A DNA stretch of 64,000 nucleotides from contig JAJEAG010000033.1 in assembly GCA_022824265.1 (NCBI GenBank), forward strand, positions 1-64,000, given 5' to 3'. Made by a program: the position numbers and the translations under genes. Shown here piece after piece: positions 38,789-46,801 of this stretch; position 1 is the first letter of the stretch; every line of letters starts with the position of its first letter. The notes beneath the pieces are model-generated. The model worked only from the letters and a program-made list of their open reading frames with translations. It ran no database searches and was not told where the DNA came from. This DNA is from Candidatus Poribacteria bacterium. Lineage in GTDB: Bacteria > Poribacteria > WGA-4E > WGA-3G.

Positions 38789-39679
38789 CTATTCAATGTC
38801 AGAATCCTTAGTCAATTCGTGCCAGAAAGAACGTGACGATCTTTTCATATTGTCAAACATTTCATAACTACCTTTCTTACAAAATTCATATAATGCTGCT
38901 GTTAAGGGGATCTCAAATCCAGACTCTTCTGCTTCATTTAAAAAATATGGTAGTTCTGGATATTTCACGACAAGTGTTTTTCCATTACCTTCAATAATAC
39001 GGTTCGCGATTCTTCCAAACTCTCCGCGCCATCCATTGTCTGCACCAACCGCCTGACGTATCGCTTTTGGATCTATACCTGCACAAACCCCAAAAGCCAT
39101 CGCTTCCATATACGCTGCAGCACTAAGACCCATTACCAATTGATTTACACCCTTAACAATCTGTCCAGAACCACTTGGACCGCAATAGACTATATATTTT
39201 GGATCTCCAAGCACTTCCAAGATTGGTCTGCATTTTTCAACTATCTTCTCATCACCTCCAACAAACATTCGTAGAGTTCCTGTTTCCGCACCATGTGGTC
39301 CACCACTTACAGGTGCATCAATCAGTATTCCACCTTGGTTGGCTAAGGATTCCGTAAATTCTCGCGTTTTGCCTACTTCAGTTGTTCCTAAATCAATGAA
39401 TATTTTTTCTTCCTCAACATTTGGTACAAAGAACTGTTCCGCAACTTGTACAAATATATCTGAAGAACGCAAACTGGTCATTATAATGTCACACTCTTTT
39501 ACTACCCGGTTAGTATCAAGTGTTGCTTTCGCACCAATATTTGTAAGTACATTACATTTTTCTTCAACAATATCGTTTCCAATAATCTGAAATCCTGCCT
39601 TATAAAGATTTCTTGCCATTCGACTTCCCATGTTCCCAAGTCCAATAAAACCAATCTTAGTATGTTGTTCTATATTCAT
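38789..39679 (-). CDS. 3-hydroxyisobutyrate dehydrogenase/6-phosphogluconate dehydrogenase-family oxidoreductase
   Basis: 296 aa. The N-terminal Rossmann fold has GFIGLGNMG as the dinucleotide motif, DAPVSGGPHGAETG is the substrate-binding signature, and the catalytic Lys is in GSGQIVKGVNQLVMG. The C-terminal helical dimer domain is complete. NAD(P)-dependent oxidation of beta-hydroxyacids is the family reaction; substrates include 3-hydroxyisobutyrate, tartronate semialdehyde and others. Its neighbours (a sugar-acid dehydratase and a Gfo/Idh/MocA enzyme) favour a sugar-acid role, but this is inference. It converges with the lipoprotein gene. Confidence 0.88.
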   Translation of the reverse strand: MNIEQHTKIGFIGLGNMGSRMARNLYKAGFQIIGNDIVEEKCNVLTNIGAKATLDTNRVVKECDIIMTSLRSSDIFVQVAEQFFVPNVEEEKIFIDLGTTEVGKTREFTESLANQGGILIDAPVSGGPHGAETGTLRMFVGGDEKIVEKCRPILEVLGDPKYIVYCGPSGSGQIVKGVNQLVMGLSAAAYMEAMAFGVCAGIDPKAIRQAVGADNGWRGEFGRIANRIIEGNGKTLVVKYPELPYFLNEAEESGFEIPLTAALYEFCKKGSYEMFDNMKRSSRSFWHELTKDSDIE

Positions 39680-40349
39680 TGTTTCCCTCTCACTGATTAT
39701 GATGATTTGAAAGTAGCAAAACTACCTTGTTGAGACAAAAACTGAGACATTGTGTATCAGGATTTTAGCAACAAGAAAACCACTATGCAAGAAAAATAAA
39801 ATATTGATAATGTATTGAAAGGAAAAATCAAATCAATGTGCTTTCTTGTAATACGTCGGTTTTTTGCTCCTTATAAAACGCACCAAAAACGGGTGTTTTT
39901 CGCACATTGGTGCGTTTTGATATTTGGGGTTGGACCAGTATGGGAGTGGGTTTATAAGGGTTTTTGAAAATTTTGAACTTTTCATTTTTGGTGCGTTTTT
40001 TATTTGCTTGGTTATTGTGAGTTTTTGTTAGGTGACGGATAAGGGTTTTTGTTGATAATGTGAGTTGTAGTTGGTTTTTGTTTTTCATAGTGGTAGTATT
40101 ATAACAGGTGTTAAGAGTGGATGGAAGGGTTTGTGGACCTGTGAACAATATGTTTCATGTATGTTTTGGGTGGTTTTCAGTTTTCAGTGGTCAGTTTTTA
40201 GAAATACGGAAGGCTTAATATTGAAAATATTAGGATTTTGAAACTGAATAGTCTTGATAGTTAGTTTTTTTCTTGTATATTTTGTGGTGTGTGTTATACT
40301 GAAGAAAATTTGTTCTAATCTAATATGACACAAATGAAAGGTATTTGAT
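39680..40349. repeat. G-poor/C-poor non-coding block with inverted and direct repeats
   Basis: About 670 bases without a credible gene. AAAACGCACCAA (39875-39886) and TTGGTGCGTTTT (39907-39918) form a 12-bp perfect stem, and a second TTGGTGCGTTTT occurs at 39988-39999. The plus strand here is strongly depleted in C (T/G-rich), so the two strands differ in base use. A possible -10 TATACT at 40295-40300 precedes the next gene. A 106-codon minus-strand frame (39828-40148) lies in it but looks like low-complexity DNA. Confidence 0.45.
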
Positions 40350-41330
40350 ATGACTCAATGTGCATTGATTAGTGGTAGAGGGATGGGTATGATGCATGGT
40401 GGCAATTTCCACAACCATCCCGATGCTGAGGTAGTTGCTGTTTGTGAAATGAATCCTGAACTACTTGAAAAAGCAAAGGAACACTTCGGTGTCCCTGGTT
40501 ATTTAACTATTCAAGAGTTATTGGAAAACTGTGATGCAGAACTTGTCCTCTTAATTGTTAACGAAACCCGTCGAATTCCTCCTTTACGTGAATTGCTTGA
40601 AGGAGGACGAAATGTCTTCACCGAAAAACCGCTTTGCGGTCTACAAGGACAGGCTACAGTCCGAGAAGCAGACCTTGCCATTGCTGCTCCTGCTATTGCC
40701 AAATGGCGAGACTCAAATCTTAAGTTTGGAATTGACTTCAACTATCGCTTTATGCATCATTTCAAAAAACTCCATGATGATGTTGTGAATGGCACATTAG
40801 GAGAAATAAAAATGGTACATGCAAGAGCGCATTTCAACTGTTGGTCACACATCATAGACCAGATACTCTGGTCTATGGGCACACCTGAATGGGTAAGCGT
40901 TACAGGTGATCCAAACGCAGGTGGTGGATGGCAAAGGCTTATACACATCGGTTGGGAAAATGGCGTTGTTGGTACTCTTACAGGAACAAACTTATGGGGA
41001 TATGATGACCATCCCCTCCGTGTCAAAATACTTGGTGATAAATCTTATGCCGAAGCAAAGGGTTTAGATGGTTCATACCTACGCAGGAAAGCAGGCAACT
41101 CTGAAATTGAAGAAAAATGGGAAAATGAACCCGGAAAACCTGAAATGCCAGAATCATTCAAAAGAATGGCTGATGGAGTAATAAAGGCAATGCAAGCGGA
41201 TCAACCATTCCCTGCTGATGGAGAAGCAGCATGGGCAGAACTACTCTTTGAAGCTGCAGTACATCGTTCAGCATTACAAAATGGGGCACGTGTCTACCTT
41301 GATGATGTTGACAAAGCCGCATTTATATAA
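40350..41330 (+). CDS. Gfo/Idh/MocA-family NAD(P)-dependent oxidoreductase
   Basis: 326 aa. The N-terminal Rossmann domain (SGRGMGMMHGGNF in place of GxGxxG, then VVAVCEMNPELLEKA) is followed by the family signature EKPLCG in NVFTEKP. The C-terminal alpha/beta domain has IDFNYRF and HFNCWSHIID with His residues that could be catalytic. Family members oxidise or reduce sugars, inositols and sugar acids. The MaxG-loop is unusual, with GRGMG. AAAGG lies 14 bases before the ATG. Repeat-rich non-coding blocks on both sides isolate it from other genes. Confidence 0.82.
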   Translation: MTQCALISGRGMGMMHGGNFHNHPDAEVVAVCEMNPELLEKAKEHFGVPGYLTIQELLENCDAELVLLIVNETRRIPPLRELLEGGRNVFTEKPLCGLQGQATVREADLAIAAPAIAKWRDSNLKFGIDFNYRFMHHFKKLHDDVVNGTLGEIKMVHARAHFNCWSHIIDQILWSMGTPEWVSVTGDPNAGGGWQRLIHIGWENGVVGTLTGTNLWGYDDHPLRVKILGDKSYAEAKGLDGSYLRRKAGNSEIEEKWENEPGKPEMPESFKRMADGVIKAMQADQPFPADGEAAWAELLFEAAVHRSALQNGARVYLDDVDKAAFI

Positions 41331-41993
41331 ATAAAATATATGTGTCGATTATCTCCAATACATTCGGCACATATATCATCAATCCCGCGTATACTCACCT
41401 ATCCCATCCTCAACTAATCAAAACTATCCGGTCATTATTTATCACATATTATTGAAATAATTGGAATAATTCGTAGGTCGGAGCGAGCCAAGCGACCTAC
41501 GACCTACGAATTTCATTTTGGGTGTTGCAAGCGAGAACCGACGGACATATAAACTATTTGTAAAATCAAAAATCATCAACAGAGGCTTCTCAAAACTAAA
41601 TAACCCTGCCATAACAACCGTAAATGAGACAATAATTTATAGAAATGGTATAATATTTTACAAATTTGACGATAAAACTGAAATAAATTCAAAAAATAGC
41701 ACAAAAATGTAATTATCAACTTGACATTCGTTATTATTCTATGTTATTATATATATCACATATAATCTATGATTACAAGTAACCCAATTATGTTAATATT
41801 TTACCATACCAACATTCTTATGAAATTAGAAAAAATATACCAAATGGCAGTCAAAAAAATTGGTATTTTTCCAGAGGATGCAAAAGTTACCAAAATTTAA
41901 TTTTTTTCTCATGAAAAAACCGATGCAAATAACCAATAAAACCAGACAGGTACTATACACAGACCGATTACACCAAAAGATACCGTTATGTAA

Positions 41994-42021
41994 AAAAAGG
42001 TTACCGTACGGTAACCTTTTT
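41994..42021. repeat. Perfect 28-base palindrome
   Basis: AAAAAGGTTACCGT and ACGGTAACCTTTTT are exact reverse complements with no spacer. It could be a dimer-protein operator, an element end or, when transcribed, a terminator-like stem, since the right arm ends in five T. Confidence 0.6.
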
Positions 42022-42430
42022 AAGGCAAGACTTACGCACAAAACGGTAGGCGGGGAATGCTAAAAAGCATTCATACCGTTGATTTGGCACTTTGTAAGCG
42101 CGCCAGATACCCACAATCCTCTTACACACATAAACAGAATCATCACCTTCAATTTATCATACAGGAAGGTAACACGAAAAAAAACAGTCAATCATACAAA
42201 ACCCAAACCGTACCAAAAATGCCAAATTAAAAAACGCAAAAACCTACATAAAAACATCAGTAAACTCAGACAGAGGCTGGGAAAACACCACCGTACCAAA
42301 ACCGTACCAAAAAACGAAAACTGGTACGGTTTGAAGGAAACAAAATCCAGAGAATTTGAAGAAAAAAAACAAGGTATATACTAATATCTTACAGCGACAA
42401 TTGAATATCTCTGTGGCTCTGGAGTTATTA

Positions 42431-42459
42431 TTGAATTCTGATAAAATGTATGGTAGAAT
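42431..42459 (+). promoter_or_regulatory. Candidate sigma70 promoter for the 42.5-50.5 kb gene run
   Basis: TTGAAT (42431-42436), 17-base spacer, TAGAAT (42454-42459), 64 bases before the start codon at 42524. Five genes follow in the same direction with small gaps or overlaps. Confidence 0.4.
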
Positions 42460-42523
42460 TATCATAAATACTGACTTAGATTAAGCCATGCACATATTTT
42501 GAACCAAACGGAGACACAACCCC

Positions 42524-45403
42524 ATGAAACGATTGGTCATTTTCTCTCTCGTGATCTTCATCGGAATATCCATAACAAATGTGTTAGTCCATTCACAAGA
42601 ATCGTCAAGCCAAACTACTTTACCTAATAATACAAATAATGAACCTGCATTCAAACGTATGACTGCAAGGTTATCGGGTGAGATTGTTTGGAAAGGACAT
42701 GATCTTTCTCATACAAATGTATCTGTATATCTCGATGAAAAACTAAAGAACCTTTATACAAGTGGAGTTTCACGTTTGGGTACATTTACACTACGAGTAG
42801 AACCCGGTAGATATTATCTGGTAGCTTATGTAGATGTTGATAGTTCAGGAAAATTTGACGAAGGGGATGGGTATGGTGTGTTAGGTATAAAAGATTGGAA
42901 TAATAAATCACAGAAACACCAAGCTATTGAAATCGGTGAGAATTCCACTTTGAAAGATATAAAAATACCTATTACAGCAAGGCTACAAAGCATAACTGAT
43001 GAACTTAAGCTTGTTCCTGAATCTACATATCAACCGAGTGAATACCAAAAGTTTAAGACAGAATTAAGGCGTGCGACTTCAGGATGTAGAGGTATTCTAA
43101 AGTATACAAAAGAACCAGGGCAAAATGATGTTCAAATGCTGATTATTGCTTATACGGATACTTCATGGAAATTCCGTTCAGGAATGACCGTCATTGATTC
43201 TACAACAGGAAAATGGGAACTCCGATTGAAACCCGGAAAATACTATTTGATGGCAATAATAGATAAGAATTCCAGCAATAAACTTGACAACGGAGATCCT
43301 TTCGGATTTTATGGTGTTAAGGATATTACTGAAAAAGGAGCGTTTCCACGACCTGTTCTCATAAAGCCGAATACATTTATAGATGACCTTGAAATAAATA
43401 TATCAGCAACATACGCAAATATAGATAAGACAACAAATAACGAGAAATCTGCAATTATTGTCGGAAGCGTAACCCCTTTTCCACAGGATGGATCTGAAAT
43501 ACGCGTTGAAGTATATGATGATTCCACATTAGTTAACCCCATTGCTACAATACAAACTGCACAAGACGGTTCTTTCCGATTCGAACTTCCTCCTGGTGAA
43601 TATTATATAATTGCAAATCATGATGTGGATGGAAACGGTAGATATAGTTCAGGTGATAGACTGGGTGGTTTAGGATCAGATTCAATTATCACAAGTCCTC
43701 CTGTAGTTGTCAAATTTAATGTTGGTGAAACCCGTGGTGTCAACATTCAGTTAACTGCACAATATGATGCTGATGGACAACTTATTGCACTACAAGATAG
43801 TATTACACCTACAATAGGTGGAACAGGACTAAACGGTTCACCAGATAATTCGGCTGTGGAGCAGATGGGTACTATCACAGGAAGAATATCCACATTTTTT
43901 GCAACTCCAACAAAAAAATCCAACAATAATGCTGCACCCGCTGAAAACAATAAAGACATACCCGACGGTATACTGAGTCTTTCAACAAAACCTACATTCG
44001 ACTCTCCTATCGTGCTCCCCATATTCCTTGAAGAGGATGGATCATATCAGGTTGAAGTAGAACCTGGAACTTATTTTCTTTTAGCAGTTGTTGACCAAAA
44101 CAATGATGGACGTTCAGGCACCGCAGATGGAATTGGTGTATACGGCACACATCAACCCGTACGAGGCACTCCCGCAGCAATTACTGTCCTTCCCGGTAAA
44201 ACAACACCACACGTGGATATTGACATATTAGCTTCTTATGTGGATGAAGAAGGAACAATGTCGGAGATCTCTGATGGTGGACGTTGGAATACCGCACGAA
44301 TGCATGGACAACCAGAGGACATCTTCAAATATACAGACAATGGCAAATTAGTTGAAGAATGGATGTATTGGACAAAAGGAATAGGATTCATCTTTGAAAC
44401 AGACGGTTCTGGTTGGAAATTAAAGGATAAGAATGAATTTCAGCCAAACACACAGAATATCGCTAAAGCCATGGAAACATCAGAAGGTGGAATGCAGAAT
44501 AATCAGGTGGAACAGAATATTGAAATAGATACAAGATTCTCGCTTTCAACGGAGTCAGTATCTATTTTTTATAGTCACGACGGTGTTTTATGGCGTATTG
44601 CACCTGCTACTAAAGAAGATGTTGAATTGAACAAATTTCGCACCGTTCCCGTTGACTCACGTTTTGCACCTCTTGATGCAGGTTACCTACCCTCTGTATC
44701 GGAAAATGGAACACTTGTATACCATGATATTGATGCCAATGTCGTTTTCAAAGATATAGCAACAGGCAATAGTATGGTATATCTTAAAAATCGAGAACTG
44801 GCACAAGACGTTACAATATCACCTGATGGAGAATTCCTTGCTTATGCCAAATCTGAACAAGACAGACGAAGAAGAATTGTAATACATCAGCTCAAAGGTG
44901 ATAGAAAATTCCTTATTCCATCAACCGCATTAGAAATGTCTGATCCTGCTTGGCGTAGAGATGGAGAATTACTCGCTTATGCAGCCGCTGGGTCAATAGA
45001 AAATCCTGAAGCAAGTCCAAATCGAAATATCTATGCTTATGATCTGAGGAGAAACAGCGTCGAACCAATTGTCATTTCACCTGAAGACGACTCGGAACCT
45101 GCATGGCATCCATCAGAACCGAACACACTCGTTTTTTCAAAAGGAGCGGAGGACAAAGCAAGACAAATATGGGTCCTCAATGTTTCCACTACAGGTCAAC
45201 GGACAGAACGGCAGATAACCTTAATGGGAGGGAGTCGTCCTGTCTGGATTCCACCAAATGGACGTTGGATTCTTTATGAAAACAATGGTCAACTTTGGAC
45301 AGTTGATACACTAACACCTAACAGTGAAGCACCCTTAATGAGCAATGGCAGGGTGGTATTCGGTTATCAACCATTCGCTGTTCCGGTTGTGAGAGGTGAA
45401 TAA
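42524..45403 (+). CDS. Exported multi-domain protein: four prealbumin-like repeats and a TolB-like propeller
   Basis: 959 aa with a signal peptide (LVIFSLVIFIGISITNVLVHSQ). Four beta repeats follow (about 45-150, 190-290, 305-420, 445-570). Each ends with a strand of the type PG.YYL.A..D.. and a calcium-loop-like stretch (DVDSSGKFDEGDGYG, DKNSSNKLDNGDPFG, DVDGNGRYSSGDRLG, DQNNDGRSGTADGIG). The last third is a WD40/TolB-like propeller: ISPDGEFLAYA, DPAWRRDGELLAYAA, EPAWHPSEPNTLVFS. Probably periplasmic or surface; function unknown. Its stop codon overlaps the next start by one base (TAATG), so translation of the pair is coupled. Confidence 0.72.
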   Translation: MKRLVIFSLVIFIGISITNVLVHSQESSSQTTLPNNTNNEPAFKRMTARLSGEIVWKGHDLSHTNVSVYLDEKLKNLYTSGVSRLGTFTLRVEPGRYYLVAYVDVDSSGKFDEGDGYGVLGIKDWNNKSQKHQAIEIGENSTLKDIKIPITARLQSITDELKLVPESTYQPSEYQKFKTELRRATSGCRGILKYTKEPGQNDVQMLIIAYTDTSWKFRSGMTVIDSTTGKWELRLKPGKYYLMAIIDKNSSNKLDNGDPFGFYGVKDITEKGAFPRPVLIKPNTFIDDLEINISATYANIDKTTNNEKSAIIVGSVTPFPQDGSEIRVEVYDDSTLVNPIATIQTAQDGSFRFELPPGEYYIIANHDVDGNGRYSSGDRLGGLGSDSIITSPPVVVKFNVGETRGVNIQLTAQYDADGQLIALQDSITPTIGGTGLNGSPDNSAVEQMGTITGRISTFFATPTKKSNNNAAPAENNKDIPDGILSLSTKPTFDSPIVLPIFLEEDGSYQVEVEPGTYFLLAVVDQNNDGRSGTADGIGVYGTHQPVRGTPAAITVLPGKTTPHVDIDILASYVDEEGTMSEISDGGRWNTARMHGQPEDIFKYTDNGKLVEEWMYWTKGIGFIFETDGSGWKLKDKNEFQPNTQNIAKAMETSEGGMQNNQVEQNIEIDTRFSLSTESVSIFYSHDGVLWRIAPATKEDVELNKFRTVPVDSRFAPLDAGYLPSVSENGTLVYHDIDANVVFKDIATGNSMVYLKNRELAQDVTISPDGEFLAYAKSEQDRRRRIVIHQLKGDRKFLIPSTALEMSDPAWRRDGELLAYAAAGSIENPEASPNRNIYAYDLRRNSVEPIVISPEDDSEPAWHPSEPNTLVFSKGAEDKARQIWVLNVSTTGQRTERQITLMGGSRPVWIPPNGRWILYENNGQLWTVDTLTPNSEAPLMSNGRVVFGYQPFAVPVVRGE

Positions 45404-46716
45404 TGAAAGCCATAAATAGATTATATCAATTACTTATACTGTTTGCATTTCTGATGATGTTTATGTCATCAGCATCCGCACAATATCTCCTCGTGCCGAT
45501 GGAACAAACACAGACAAATCATCTTAAGGCGTATGGATTAACATATTGGGCATTAGAAGTGCCACGTGAATACCAATGCTATTGGTGGCTAAACTATCGT
45601 GGAGGGTCATTCGTAATCCCCGATGCTGCAGATGTCAAGATAAAGGCAGCACAAATGGGAGTTACTATTGAACCCATGAGTATAGTAGAGTATCGTACCA
45701 TCAAAGAGACCATCATTGAAACCAGCAATATGGACGAGATTTTACTTGAAAAAGCACCAAAGATCGCTGTATACGCACCTCCAGAAGCATCACCATATCA
45801 GGACCCGTGGGATGATGCTGTTAAAATCGCTTTGGATTATGCGGAAATACCTTACGATCAAATTTGGGATAAGGAGGTGCAGCGCGGTGCATTACATACA
45901 GAAGGTTATGACTGGTTACACCTACACCATGAAGATTTCACAGGACAACACGGGAAATTCCACGGTTCATTTTCACATCAAGTGTGGTATCAACAACGGA
46001 TGGCACTGTTTGAAACTGCTGCAAAAGAGGCAGGATTTAAAAGTGTTTCTCGACATAAAGGACAGACCGCTTTAAATATAGCGGATTATGTGGCAAAAGG
46101 TGGATTTATCTTTGCTATGTGTTCAGCACCAGAAACATTGGACATTGCTTTAGCTACAAAGGGTGGAGCATTAGACATTGTTGATCCAGTATTAGATACT
46201 ACACCACTTGCCCCAAATTTCCAGAAATTATTGGATTTTGAACATACTTTTGCATTTGAGAATTTCACGTTATACCCAAATCCAAACCGATACGAGTTCT
46301 CTGATATTGACAATCCAAATCCTGATAGGAGTCAGCAATCAGGTGTTGAGGATTTCCAACTATTTGAGTTTTCAGCAAAACATGATCCTATACCAACGAT
46401 GTTAACACAAAACCATGTCTCTGAAGTCCGAGGTTTTCTTGGGCAAACAACATCCTTCAATGTGGAAAGAGTTAACCCATCTATCACAATTTTAGGTAAA
46501 ATAGAAGGCACAAATTATGTGAAATACATACACGGCACTTTAGGTAAGGGTACTTTTACATTCCTTGGAGGACATGATCCTGAAGATTATCGACACCTTG
46601 TAGGAGAAGGAAAAATCCCTACAAATCTTGACTTACACAAGCATTCTCCCGGTTACCGTTTGATACTAAATAATATATTGTTCCCAGCCGCACGAAAAAA
46701 ACCACAAAAAACATGA
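45403..46716 (+). CDS. Exported conserved protein of the family often annotated asparagine synthetase B (activity doubtful)
   Basis: 437 aa with a signal peptide (LYQLLILFAFLMMFMSSASA). The mature part begins YLLVPMEQTQTNHLKAYG and has WLNYRGGSFVIPD, then APKIAVYAPPEASPYQDPW, and a His-rich HLHHEDFTGQHGKFHGSF. The central part looks like a class-I-amidotransferase-like Rossmann fold with GGFIFAMCSAPETLD, where Cys could be a nucleophile. From memory, similar exported proteins in Bacteroidota carry the label asparagine synthetase B, but there is no N-terminal Cys amidotransferase and no SGGxDS ATP loop, so that label is probably wrong. A peptidase or ligand-binding role is equally possible. 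Coupled to the preceding gene by a one-base overlap. Confidence 0.5.
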   Translation: MKAINRLYQLLILFAFLMMFMSSASAQYLLVPMEQTQTNHLKAYGLTYWALEVPREYQCYWWLNYRGGSFVIPDAADVKIKAAQMGVTIEPMSIVEYRTIKETIIETSNMDEILLEKAPKIAVYAPPEASPYQDPWDDAVKIALDYAEIPYDQIWDKEVQRGALHTEGYDWLHLHHEDFTGQHGKFHGSFSHQVWYQQRMALFETAAKEAGFKSVSRHKGQTALNIADYVAKGGFIFAMCSAPETLDIALATKGGALDIVDPVLDTTPLAPNFQKLLDFEHTFAFENFTLYPNPNRYEFSDIDNPNPDRSQQSGVEDFQLFEFSAKHDPIPTMLTQNHVSEVRGFLGQTTSFNVERVNPSITILGKIEGTNYVKYIHGTLGKGTFTFLGGHDPEDYRHLVGEGKIPTNLDLHKHSPGYRLILNNILFPAARKKPQKT

Positions 46717-46801
46717 TAGTCGTCAACCATCAACAATCGTTAGTGAGATAGTTAAGGAAAGACAAATTGCTGAGTGCTGATGACTGATAGCTGACAACTA
46801 A

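Larger units (their letters stand above)
41331..42523. other. 1.2-kb non-coding region, rich in palindromes and CCGTAC motifs
   Basis: No credible gene. TCGTAGGTCG (41471-41480) pairs with CGACCTACGA (41493-41502), with a second GACCTACGAAT just after. A perfect 28-base palindrome centred on GGTTACCGTACGGTAACC occupies 41994-42021. GAATGC/GCATTC (42055-42060/42067-42072) form a hairpin inside CGGTA/TACCG. AAACCGTACCA occurs at 42205-42215 and 42299-42309; the latter pairs with TGGTACGGTTT (42322-42332). The middle part (about 42100-42320) is nearly free of G on the plus strand. The right end holds the promoter of the next gene. Confidence 0.5.

Noticed and set aside
39875..39999. CRISPR-like repeats
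   Set aside because: There are only three motif copies, in mixed orientation and at irregular spacing; no array and no cas gene are in the window.
39828..40148. 106-codon minus-strand frame in the repeat block
   Set aside because: Composition is Lys/Asn/Thr low-complexity, there is no ribosome site, and the inverted repeats run through it. A TATAAT lies upstream, so an RNA is possible, but a protein is not supported.
41518..42384. Short plus-strand and minus-strand frames in the 1.2-kb gap
   Set aside because: They overlap palindromes and G-poor DNA, have no ribosome site and resemble no protein family.
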